Assembly (NCBI GenBank): GCA_012064385.1
Contig: QRDG01000951.1
Coordinates: 1 to 64,000 of the forward strand
DNA: 64,000 nt
From: Puccinellia tenuiflora
Lineage: Eukaryota; Streptophyta; Magnoliopsida; Poales; Poaceae
Direction of reading: 5' to 3'
The notes beneath the pieces are model-generated. The model was not told the DNA's origin. It made no database searches and saw only the letters and a program-made list of their open reading frames with translations. Position numbers and translations under genes: made by a program. Each line of letters opens with the position of its first letter. Position 1 is the stretch's first letter. Shown here piece by piece: positions 46,865 through 56,934 of this stretch.

Positions 46865-47494
46865 TCAAAATATACCTTCTGTGTTGGCTACTCCTCCTGC
46901 TACGGGATTCCTTTCGATCTGACGAAGTCGAGACATCAGTTCCGGATAAGTGATCGAATCCCTTTCCTTGACATAGTCTCTGACACAATTCTTGAATTTT
47001 GGATGAAGCGAATGCAACAACCCATCTATCGCGAATTCGTCACTCATCTCCATATCCCAAGCATCCATAAGAGTGTAATATATCCTATACATTTTCTTCA
47101 GATGTTCCTCTAAGCGATCATTTTCTTCCATCTTAGTTGAAAGAAACACACCTAGACCTTCAAACCTTGCAATTCTCACTTGTGCTATGAACATTTTCTT
47201 TAGCTTAGTGACAGTCTCAATGGCACTCAAGTTCTTGAATTGTTTGGACAGGTCTGAATTCATGAAGACACTCATCAACCAATTGACTTGAATGTGAGTC
47301 TTACTCCGACTGAGCCAATCCATACGCTTGTTGTAACTCGCAGAAGCATCGGGTTTTTCTTCTAAGGGTTCATGTAACACGTAGAGCTGATCATTGGTTG
47401 ATAGGACTTCTTTAAGACGTTCGTACCACTCGATGAAGTTTGACCCATCAAGACGCAGCACCTCAGCAAGAAACATACTACTGTAGTCGGCCAT
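46865..47494 (-). CDS. Retrotransposon gag protein (UBN2-type, copia), 209 codons
   Basis: Capsid-forming protein of the element. The start MADYSSMFLAEVLRLDGSNF is followed by EWYERLKEVL, where the W and the preceding LDGSNF are the UBN2 gag hallmark. Next come LSRSKTHIQVNWLMSVFMNS, AIETVTKLKKMF, MEENDRLEEHLKKMYRIYYT and DEFAIDGLLHSLHPKF. It ends NPVAGGVANTEGIF at a stop before any CCHC zinc knuckle, which the usual gag of this family carries. The frame is uninterrupted, in contrast to the dead remnants around it. It lies about 1.26 kb downstream of the primer-binding site. Expression would be driven from the 5' LTR. Confidence 0.85.
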   Translation of the reverse strand: MADYSSMFLAEVLRLDGSNFIEWYERLKEVLSTNDQLYVLHEPLEEKPDASASYNKRMDWLSRSKTHIQVNWLMSVFMNSDLSKQFKNLSAIETVTKLKKMFIAQVRIARFEGLGVFLSTKMEENDRLEEHLKKMYRIYYTLMDAWDMEMSDEFAIDGLLHSLHPKFKNCVRDYVKERDSITYPELMSRLRQIERNPVAGGVANTEGIF

Positions 47495-48744
47495 GATCTA
47501 CAAGGATTTTGTAAAGACATCTTTAGGACACTTGTTTATGATAACTTTAGTTCAACTTAATCAAATTAATGAACTCCCACTAAACTCAACATCTCTCTGG
47601 TTGTTTAGTGACACACGATCCAAATCTACTACACCACAACCGATCATCACGTGAAATGATGTAGCTTCAATGGTGAACAACTCAGTGTTGATCATATCAT
47701 TCATATGACTCGTGTTTAACCTTTCGGTTCCGTGTTCCCGAGGCCATGTCTGTACATGCTAGGCTCGTCAAGACAACCGTAGTATTATCGCATGTGTAAA
47801 ACTGGCTTACACCCGCTATATGTGAACGTTGAATCTATCACACCCGATTATCACGTGATGCTTCGAAACGACGAACTTTCACAACGGTGCATACTAGGGG
47901 AGAACACTTAATTATCTTGATATTAACATGAGAGATCACCTTATCATGCTACCGTCGCGATCACATCTAAGCATATCAATAAGGTGCATAAAAGGGATTA
48001 ACATCACATGCAATTCAAAATTGTGATATGATATGGCCTTTCTTCATATGCTTTTGATCTCCATCTATAAAGCACCGGCATGATCTCCATCTCCGGCATG
48101 ATCTCCATCATCTTGGCGCCATCACCATGGTTGTCCACCAACTATTGCAACTACAACTAATGCTACTCTTAGCAATAAAGTAAAGCAATTACATGGTGAT
48201 TCATTGACACGCAGGTCACATAAAATAAAAGACAACCATATGGCTCCTGCCGGTTGCCGTACTCGTTGACATGCAAGTCGCGAAATATTACAAACATGAT
48301 CATTGCATACATTATCACAAATCACATTGGCCATATCACATCACATGACCCCCTCTGCAAAAAACAAGTTAGACGTCTTCTACTTTGTTTATGCAAATTT
48401 TACGTGGCTTGGGTCAACGAGATAGAACCGTTCTAATCTACGCAAAAACCACAACGGTGATATAATAGTTGCTTATTTACTCATCCTTTTGAAAGGCCTT
48501 CCATTGAAAATTGCATCCTCACTAAAGCAAGAGAAACAGACACCCGCCAACCACTTATGCAAAACAAGTTGCATGTCAGTCGTGGAACCGGTCTCTCGTG
48601 CGTGGACGAGTAAGGTTGGTCCGGGCCGCTTCAATCTCACAATACCGCAAAGATGCAAAGTGCACGCGAGATGGTAGCAACATAAAATATCAACGCCCAC
48701 AACTCCTTGTGTTCTAATCGCACCAACATCTACGAATAGATCTA

Positions 48745-48757
48745 GGCTCTGATACCA
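48745..48757 (-). promoter_or_regulatory. Primer-binding site for initiator tRNA-Met
   Basis: The minus strand reads TGGTATCAGAGCC one base inside the 5' LTR, the standard initiator methionine tRNA site of plant copia elements. Confidence 0.92.
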
Positions 48758-48758
48758 C

Positions 48759-50665
48759 TGATGGGGTCGCAGCATGGAAAACAAAAAAATTTCTACGCGG
48801 CAAGCGGAATAAACCCCAAGGATCTAGATCTACGAGATGAAGATAGCGAAGGTGAGATCCAATCTCTTACCCTTGAAGATCAACAAACGCGTTTTGTCGG
48901 TGCAGGGGTTGACTAGTCGATCCCCGCAACTAGACTCGTCTAGTCGCGAGGAGATGTATTATCCTCGAGATCCAATCCGGTGAAGTGCAGCAACGGGCAG
49001 CACCTCCGCGGCGTCCACACGTACAGCTCGATGAAGACGTCGACTCCTTGATCCCGCAAGCGAGAAGACGTGGCCTTGATGATCTCAGCAGCACGACGGT
49101 AGTGCCGATGATGATGACGATCTCCGCGAGCAGGGCTTCGCCAAGCCAAGCAAGAGGAGAGGGAGAGGAGATGGTTGCGCAGCCCCTAGGGCTAGGGGGG
49201 TGCGGCAGCCTTTAGTGGAGGTGAGGCGGCGGCAGCCCTCCGGGGAAGGAAGGGGTGCGGCTAGGGTTTAGGTGGGAGAGGGGGGTGCGGCTTGGGGCAG
49301 CCTCAAGGGTGTGTTGCGCCCCCCCTTCCCCTCCTTATATAGGAGGCCGGCTAGGGTTAGGGCAGGGGGCCGGCCGGCCCCCCTTTGCTTGCCCCCCAAG
49401 TTGGAGTCCATCTAGGACTCCTCCTTGGGCTCCCTTTCTTAAAGGGTGGAGGGCCCAACTCCTAGTCCAACTAGGAGTGGGACTCCCCCCCCTTCCTATG
49501 CCGCACCAGCCCATGTGGGCCTTAGGTGGTGCGCCCCACCTAGGTGGTGGCAGCACCCCTTTGGTCCATGTGGGCCCCATACAAAATATGCGGTCCCACT
49601 TCTAGACCCTTCTAGAACATTCCGGAACCTTTCTGATACCCTATGAAATATTCCGGAACTTTTCCGAAACCTTCGGAAACCACTTTCCATATATGAATCT
49701 TATTCTCCGGACTCCTCCGGAACTCCTCGTGATGTCCGGGATCCCATCCGAGACTCCGAATCACTATTCGTTCACTTCATCATTTAATTCATCGCAAAAC
49801 CTAATTTCATCGGAACGTTAAGTGTGTGACCCTACGGGTTCGAGAATGCATAGACATGATCATATCAATAATTAACACCAGGACCGGGATGCCCATATTA
49901 ATTCCTGTACACTCAACGAAAACCTTTTTCTCGATTGAACCACGATGCCGGAGATTCAATTAATCTCATATATGATTCCCTTTGTCTCACGATATTTTAC
50001 TTGCCCGAGATATAATCGTTGACATCCCCATGTCTAGTTTAATCTCGTTACCGGCAAGTTCTCTTTTCTCGTCCATAATATAGGATCCCGGTGATTACAA
50101 CCTAATCACATGTCTGCAGACTTTTGATGCTATATTACGGAGAAGGCCTGGAGATATCTTCTCCGTCACATGGAGGGACAAATCCCACTCTCGATTCATA
50201 TCACCCAACAACCCACCATCGGAGATACCTGAAAGCCACCTTTATAATCACCCAGTTACGAAGTGACGTTTGATGTCCACAAAGTATTCCTCCGGTGAAC
50301 GGGAGTGATATAATCTCATGGTCTAAGGAAACTATATTTGGCATATTAAAAGTGTTGACAACAAAACTTTTGTGACACGATTAATTGCAACTCTTATTTG
50401 GGTCATGTCCATCACACCATTACTCCTAATGATATGACTCCGTTATCAAGTGACTATAACAAGTCCATAGTTAGGAAACTCTAACTATCTCTTGATCAAC
50501 GAACTAGTCCTGTAGAGGCTCACTAGGGACTCCGGGTGTTTATATTCCACACATGTATTATGTTTCCATTTAATACAATTATAGCATGGATAATAAACTA
50601 TTATCATAAACGTGAATATGCTTAATAAACCATTTTATTATTGCCTCTAGGGCATATTCCCAACA
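48759..50665 (-). repeat. 5' LTR of the copia element
   Basis: 1,907 bp, nearly identical to 42142-44051. Differences include single-base changes near 48830-48905 and the C-run near 49318-49325. A minus-strand TATATAAGG box is at about 49331-49340. Confidence 0.9.
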
Positions 50666-50670
50666 GGTGA

Positions 50671-51545
50671 AGCAATAGGAATACACATGGGAATTAGGAG
50701 GTTTAAAAGAGCATCTTCGTATAACGGTGGGAACCATCATGGGCGTCCACGGCTCCGCTGTTGGTTATTGATTTGTTCATGTCCACTCATTATAGAACCT
50801 GTAGGGAAACACACTTAAGTCTGCTTCAGTCTGTAGTGAATGTTGAAGGTCTGTAAACATTAGAGAGTATCACCAGAATGGTTTTTCTGAGTGATCAATT
50901 TATTATCGGAGAGATTGAAGAACGGACATGAAATGTCCTGGAGTCATAGAAATAGTTATCACTGTCAGATTTATTACGAGATTATATAAGATAGAAATAT
51001 GCGGACATAAGATGTCCCGGTGTTATAGAAATAGTTTCTATTGATAAAGAAATATTCTGAGGGTAACCGGAGGTGTTCTGGACTCCCTGAATGGTCCTGA
51101 TGAACACAGAAAGGGCTTGGAAGATGCCAAAATATGACAGAGAGGTCCCTGGACTGCCCCACTAGGTTGGACCCAAAGTGGGGTTAGCCACATGGGCCCG
51201 AAGGCCCATCTAGGCGATCCGCTCCACCTTGCTTGCTCCACTAGGGTCGGGGCGGCGGCGGTGGTGGCTAGTGGGGGCGGCGGTTAGGTCAATGGAGGGG
51301 AGGCGCCCCACAACAAACCCTAGTCCGGCCGGCCCACTTGGTCCACTGGGGGAACGGCGGCCAAGGGAGGGAAACACCCTCCCCAAGGCTCCTTCCCCCC
51401 CTATATAAAGGAGGGGAGGGGCAGCTTCCTCCTATGCATTGAGTTGTGGAGGTTGTTCCTTCCCTCTCCCTTCTCTCTCTCTCTGGATGAAGTTTAGATC
51501 TAATGGGTTTTCTAGGTGTCCTCTCCTATTAGAATCAGGTTGGCC
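50671..51545 (+). mobile_element. Older LTR, right part, with TATA box
   Basis: Continuation of 41426-42141 after removal of the inserted copia element. A promoter-like CTATATAAAGG lies at 51402-51412, then a CT-rich transcribed-looking segment. The exact 3' end is not clear, and the expected 5-bp repeat of GTGCT was not found. Confidence 0.5.
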
Positions 51546-52039
51546 GAGTGTGGACATATAGAGGGTTAAATGCCAATCCGGTTGGAGATGCTCTAAGGAG
51601 GCAGGGCTACACAATATGTGCAAACCCAGACTCTGTAAAATAAGGAACTGAAAAGTTCTTCCTTATAGGACCCTATTGCTTCAAAAAAAAAAACTTCAGT
51701 TCTCCGTGCCACTCTTATAGGGGAAATTCAGATGGCGATCAACTATGTCAACCAATGTGTCTCTCCCTCCTTCGTACACATTGGTCACCACCGGAGATAG
51801 TGGGCGAGGCAGTGAGGTGTCCTTCGAGTTCTCGACTCCCAAGCGACCACGGAGGCTGGGCTCAGCCGAGGGGCCCGGCGGCATTGGTCTGTCATCCTCG
51901 GGCGGCGCTTGAGATTACAACAATGGATATGGATAGGGGCTTCATAAAAAAAATGGTGGATATAGTCAAGGTGACCGTGGTTACACCAAGGCTAGGGTTG
52001 AGAGATGCGGAAGTTTGGGCTAGAGACCTGCCNGGCAAT
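51546..52039. other. Unassigned stretch with one ambiguous base
   Basis: It includes CCGGTTGGAGATGCTCTAAG (about 51579-51598, a MITE-edge type phrase) and an A-run at about 51680. The single N is at 52033. No gene was recognised. Confidence 0.35.
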
Positions 52040-52461
52040 GCCGTCGGGAGGGGCAACGGCCACGTCACCTTATGGTGACACATACGCCGACGGCATTGCC
52101 GTCGGCGTAGGAACCTACCAGATGCGCAGGGGTGGGGCCAGGCTGTCAGGAGCTGGCTTATACACCGACGACAAACGCCGTCGGCGTAGTGTGGCCTGCC
52201 GGACGCACAGGAGCAAGCCACGTCGACAAGTACGCCGACGGCAATGTGTTGACGGAAACGGAGACGGACGGCGTCTTGTGGGCCCCACCTACCATACGCC
52301 GACGGCTGTCGTATACGCCGACGGCTTGTATCGTACGCCGACGGAAGGATAAGCCGACGGCAATACGCCGACGGCCGCCGTCGCGTACCTATACGCCGAC
52401 GGTTTCTGGTCTTACGCCGACGGCTTTCCGGCCGTCGGCGTATCGTGGCTTTCCTGTAGTG
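52040..52461. mobile_element. CACTA right terminus with ACGCCGACGGC subterminal repeats, ends at 52461
   Basis: It ends GGCTTTCCTGTAGTG, the complement of CACTACAGGAAAGCC. At least ten copies of TACGCCGACGGC or its complement GCCGTCGGCGTA lie within 400 bp. It has cut into the minus-strand gypsy-type gene that resumes at 52462. The left end is not visible, so the element is truncated or rearranged. Confidence 0.8.
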
Positions 52462-54928
52462 TCCTTCCCGTCCAACACAGCGCCGATCACTCTATCTTCA
52501 CCAGCAACGTACAAGGTATGTCTTTGCGGCCACCTAATACTAGCATCGGTCAAACATTGTATCTCACCGTGTTGCAAATAAACCGATGCCTCTTTTAACG
52601 TGATGTACGTCGGATTATCCGCCTTGATCAACATCCATATCATTAAGTGCATCTCTATTATTTTCTGAATTCGCATCACTAATCGTGTCATCTGCAGCTC
52701 TACTCTCATCCGCCATGATGCGCTTCTACTTCCAGGTTTTCGTAGGCACCATTGGTCTATCTCGATTGAACAGTTCATCTCGGTTTTTCTCGGCTATTTC
52801 TTCCTTTATTTCCAAAGCTCGTAGTCGCTGTACACGTCGTTTCTGAGTGTGTGTGAGTCCTGCCGGGCACCATCGAGGTTCTGGTTTAGTCCCTGGCGCG
52901 ACCGAGTTAAACCTGCTGCCCCCCGAGTCTCTCGGCCTGTACCCTACTGTTTTTGGTTCAGATAACTTATCCTTGGCCGAAGAAACCTCCTGCTGATCAG
53001 ATGTACTACGAGTCTCAAATATCCTGTGGCCTCTCGCATGTTGATCAATAGATGCATCAGCTGACCTACTAGTATTGGCATGCACAATCGCCTTCTCTAA
53101 ATGTATGTGTGCATCAGGCTCCAAACTTGCATGTACGCTTGTGTCTTCTGCTGCAATATTCTTGGTGCCCCCACGGTCAGGTCCATCCCGTGTGACAACT
53201 TCCTCTATATGATTGTCACGGCTTACCGGCACCCAAGCATACTTCCGACCACCTCTATGAATTATGCCATCTGCATTGTTGTATCTCCTGCCCGGTTTAG
53301 AATTTCCCAAGATCGTCTTCTCAACTTTACTGCGACTTAAAATGGTATCACGTGGTCTGACTTCCTGATTCAGCATGGCTCTTTTTCCATGCAGCGGTCT
53401 TCTGTACATAAGCCTTGTTAGTTTCCACTCTGGTTGAAATATACCTGCGGATCTTATAGGATATGGCGCCCAAGGAGTAACACCCCATGGTGGAAACTGA
53501 GGATACATAGGATGTGCAAAGCTCCAATATGTCGGCTCCATCTCAAAGTAGGGCTGCTGACCATACGAGTTTCTTCGCCGGCGTTCATGACCCCGAGGTC
53601 CAAACGGAAACCTAGGACGCTTAGTACTCCCAAGCCGATTAAACATATCGTTGGCCTTGCGTGAGATGTATTTGTCCAACAAATGCGTAACTATCGGCTT
53701 TGGTCTTGGAGCTGATTGTCTATTTCTTTCATTGTCTTTCCGCACACCTACTTTTGCATTTTTCAGTTTGATCAGCCTCGGTGCAGAATTATCATTAACG
53801 ACAACATTTTTCCCTTTGGTAGATTCGGTTTGATCTGACCGAATAAGTATTTTCTTGTTGTCAAAATCGATCATGTTGGTAGAGTATGGTGGTTTCATGA
53901 CCTGAACAATATCTTGCTCCACCTCTTTATGATTTTCCAACGTCACTTCGATGCTCTTCTTCAACCGAAGATGGTTCGACTATATTTTCTTCTTGTGGAT
54001 GCTCATCAATTTCTTTGGCACGGAATTCATAGGGCAACATGTAAGTTCCCTTACAGAGAAACTCGGCGTGTGTGTCCGACTTAGCTTTACCCAAATTGAA
54101 TTCAGCTTCAACTAAGTCGGTCGCGATGCACGTGTTGATCATCCTTTGTTGATTTGACTCGGCACATGTATTGTCCAACCCGGCCTTAGTCGAATTAGCC
54201 GTACTGGCCGAGTCAACCTTTTTCTGCTGGTTGGCTCGCATAGTTATGCCTTCAAGAACCTCTTTTACAATATCTTCAACCCAACCTTTTGATGATCGCC
54301 CCTCGGATCTCTCAGTATTTTTCGGCAATGACACTTGGGTGCTACCGAAATTGAGCAATTGTGCAGGGGACGTATCACATGCTACAGTATTAGGTAAAGG
54401 CACATATCCTCCTAATGAATTTTTAGTCTTTCGGCTATAACCATTGTGAAGGTGCGGAGACGATTGATAATCGCTAGTGGCATACGGTACAAAATAATTA
54501 GTGACATAAGGTGTATCATATGACGGTTGAGAATAATTGGCCAAATAGCTAGTAGTGGCATGGCCAATTGTCATATCGATCGGCACACTTTGAGGTGGAC
54601 TCACGTATTGTGAGCTAATTGCCGATGAATAAAAAGGTGAAACACTCTCTGGCATGACATTGAAATTTCTAACATTGAGTGTTTCATATTGATTGACTGA
54701 ACTCGTCATGTTGTTCATCGGCATATAAACTTCTGGGGTTGCCGATGCATGAAATTTCGAGTTTACATGTTGCAAGTCTCTAAAATTAGATGAATCATGT
54801 AGATAATATTGCAGCGGCTCTTGCACATAGTTACAACTAGAGCTAGCCAATACACTACGCGTATCAAAGGACTTAGCAACATCAACATAAGAGTTATTTG
54901 CATCTACGTAAGGGAATTGACTATTCAA
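52462..54928 (-). pseudogene. Ty3/gypsy-type gag-pol N-terminal gene, frameshifted and cut by a CACTA end
   Basis: Three minus-strand frames follow one another: 54928-53927 (333 codons, Ser/Tyr-rich N-terminus), 53964-52726 (412 codons) and a third to 52462. The first two overlap by 38 bp in different frames, so an indel lies near 53950. The second contains a basic Arg-rich region (RKANDMFNRLGSTKRPRFPF, then RGHERRRRN) and ends in RWCPAGLTHTQKRRVQRLRA with NRDELFNRDRP, a signature seen in gag-pol proteins of a grass gypsy lineage. A stop follows at about 52724, then acidic DESRAADDTISDANSENN. The reverse transcriptase part is absent. It is a dead copy. Confidence 0.65.
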
Positions 54929-55001
54929 ACCTTTGTAGATTGCAGCCTCTCGATGACGCTCTCTTCGAAGGAGGAACGGGCTGGAGACCGTTCAAAACTT
55001 C

Positions 55002-55022
55002 GTCCCCAGCGGAGTCGCCAAT
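55002..55022 (-). promoter_or_regulatory. Primer-binding site region of the gypsy-type element
   Basis: The minus strand reads TGGCGACTCCGCTGGGGAC just inside the LTR end. This phrase is common next to LTRs of grass gypsy elements. I have not assigned the tRNA. Confidence 0.6.
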
Positions 55023-55024
55023 TG

Positions 55025-55790
55025 TGTTGCCACGCAATTTTGCCGCGCGATACCACGATAAACGTCGTACTTTCGTGACGACGAACCGATTGCTTTCCGA
55101 GCAAAGCAACAAAGATCTCCTCGTTTTTTTAGAGGAGAGACGACCGCTTTTCAGCACAAAACGGCAAAGATAAACCAAACCCTAGGGCTGCTAGGGATCG
55201 GCGGAGAAAACGATAGAGAAAATAGACATACTTAAAAAGTAGATCGATTTTTTTGATGAAGTATCGATTGGTTCTCTCGTCAATCGGCCAGGACCCATTA
55301 AATAGGTGCAGGACTTTGCGTGTTGCTACAAAACTCCAGAGCTAAAACCGAACAGGACTAGTCCTCTGTCTATTCGGTTACCATGTATAAACCATATTTG
55401 TCTAATTTATCTGCTAGCTGGCCGATCCGTAACAAGTCCAAACGAGGTCACGTACAAATTCCTTTTGGCTCACAATGAAAGGTATAAAATATCCGGCCAC
55501 AGTGCTAATAACATTAGCTAATGAGAGATCTGATACGCCTCATGTATCACTATGCAAATATAGTTTTACTTGAGCATGTTTCCTTTGCGTGATAACTTTT
55601 GCAAACCTGAAACTTCAGCTGCGTCTCAGCTCGGTATATCTCTGAATCATAGAAACTTGTCTTCGGTAGCAGCTAATCTAGCAAAATACCTGTTGCAATA
55701 CTCGAGCAATATATCAACTGGTTAGCTTGATCAATCAATTAATTAATTTGGCCCAATATACAAGTTACTAGCCAAATTACAGTGTCAACA
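55025..55790 (-). repeat. Probable 5' LTR of the gypsy-type element
   Basis: On the minus strand it starts TGTTGACACTGTAATTTGGC and ends TTGCGTGGCAACA, that is TGTTG...CAACA over 766 bp, adjoining the primer-binding site. No second LTR is in the window, so the boundary rests on the end motifs alone. Confidence 0.6.
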
Positions 55791-56083
55791 CCTGGCGTGC
55801 CAGATGTCGTGACTTGGATCACGGACACTGGAAGTAAGGATACCCCTTTTTAGGTTCGGCACGGGGCGCGAAGGAGGCTGGGAGACGCCAACTTCCGAGA
55901 GAACCTCGCCAAGATCTCCGATCTACGTACTAGCAAGCAACACAGAGACACAAAGAGTTTACCCAGGTTCAGGCCGCCCGGAGGCTAAACGCCCTACTCC
56001 TGCATATCTGGGTTGAGTGGATCATCATGGTGTGGCTTACAGAGGTGGTGGCGGGTGAGAACCCATGAGGTGTTGGCTAGAGA
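55791..56083. other. Retroelement-like fragment, unassigned
   Basis: It contains TTTACCCAGGTTCAGGCCGC and GCCCTACTCCTGC, phrases common in transcribed parts of grass LTR elements. It ends at the target site AGA of the next CACTA element. Confidence 0.35.
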
Positions 56084-56770
56084 CACTACTAAAAATCCGG
56101 AGATCAGCGACGATTCAATTACGTCGAGGACGAGCTCTAAAACGTCGCTCGGCTTCATCCGCGACGGTTTACGCGACGGAAAAAAGTCACTGATCGACTG
56201 TCGTGGACGATTCTGTGACGGATTTGTTGCCACCAAAACGTCGTGGGATATGCGCGACGTTTAGTCAATCGTCGCGGGCAACTGGACGGTCCGGTATAAG
56301 GCCCAGTAAGGCATGACGTTTTTTTTGTCGTCGCGACGTTTGACACGTGGCAGAAAGCGTTTCCGACGACCGTTACCGCCATTTGCTGACTTCACTTATT
56401 CACGACGAATTTTGTTCATCGCGCCCATGTGATGACGTCATGGATGTCCTCGACTTTTTTATTTGTTTCGTCGCACACGGGCGCGATTCAGGGGACGCCA
56501 CGTGGGCTGTCCACAATGCTCCACGTGGCAGTGCAGTTGTATCGAATTTCATTTTGTCGCGGTGCAAATGCTGACGTCATCAGAAAGCGTGACGTTTCTT
56601 TCTCCGTCGCGGTTTCTATACAATCAGACGGCGACACCTGGACCAACCATATGGTTCCACGTGTCTTTTCCCCACGACGAAATGTTTCCGTCGCGCGTAG
56701 TTTGGTGACGTCACCGATTCGGTTTCATCGTGGTTCGAATGGCCATTTCGGCGGTCGAGAGTCGAGACGC
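56084..56770. mobile_element. CACTA left terminus with CGTCGCG subterminal repeats
   Basis: It starts CACTACTAAAAATCCGG after AGA (56081-56083). Words such as CGACGGTTTACGCGACGG, CGTCGCGACG and TGACGTCAT recur to about 56720, in both orientations. It encloses the minus-strand transposase gene that follows. The right end with matching AGA was not found in the window. Confidence 0.75.
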
Positions 56771-56934
56771 ATGTAAAATTGTAGCCCTACTAGTTGTCAC
56801 AGCACAACACATGCAGCAAATACATAAATCTGGAACATAAAGAGGCTATCTTCTACAGTTCACCAGACAACAAGTGGTTGACCAGCAGAGGCAGCAAAAT
56901 ACAGTTTGAGACTCACGAAGGCCACCAAGAAGCC

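Larger units (their letters stand above)
42142..50665 (-). mobile_element. Complete Ty1-copia-type LTR retrotransposon, gag-only
   Basis: Two direct LTRs (42142-44051 and 48759-50665) are flanked by the exact 5-bp target repeat GGTGA (42137-42141 and 50666-50670). On the minus strand the order is 5' LTR, primer-binding site, leader, gag, a long non-coding region, polypurine tract, 3' LTR. The LTRs differ at only about 1% of sites by eye, so insertion is fairly recent. The roughly 2.6 kb between gag and the polypurine tract are AT-rich and carry no protease, integrase or reverse transcriptase that I can find. The element must use enzymes supplied in trans. Confidence 0.9.

Noticed and set aside
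46646..46876. Possible spliced extension of gag (donor at 46875, acceptor near 46781) giving a longer tail
   Set aside because: With the only good AG acceptor, the joined frame stops after a few codons; the longer downstream frame is out of phase, so no spliced extension is supported.
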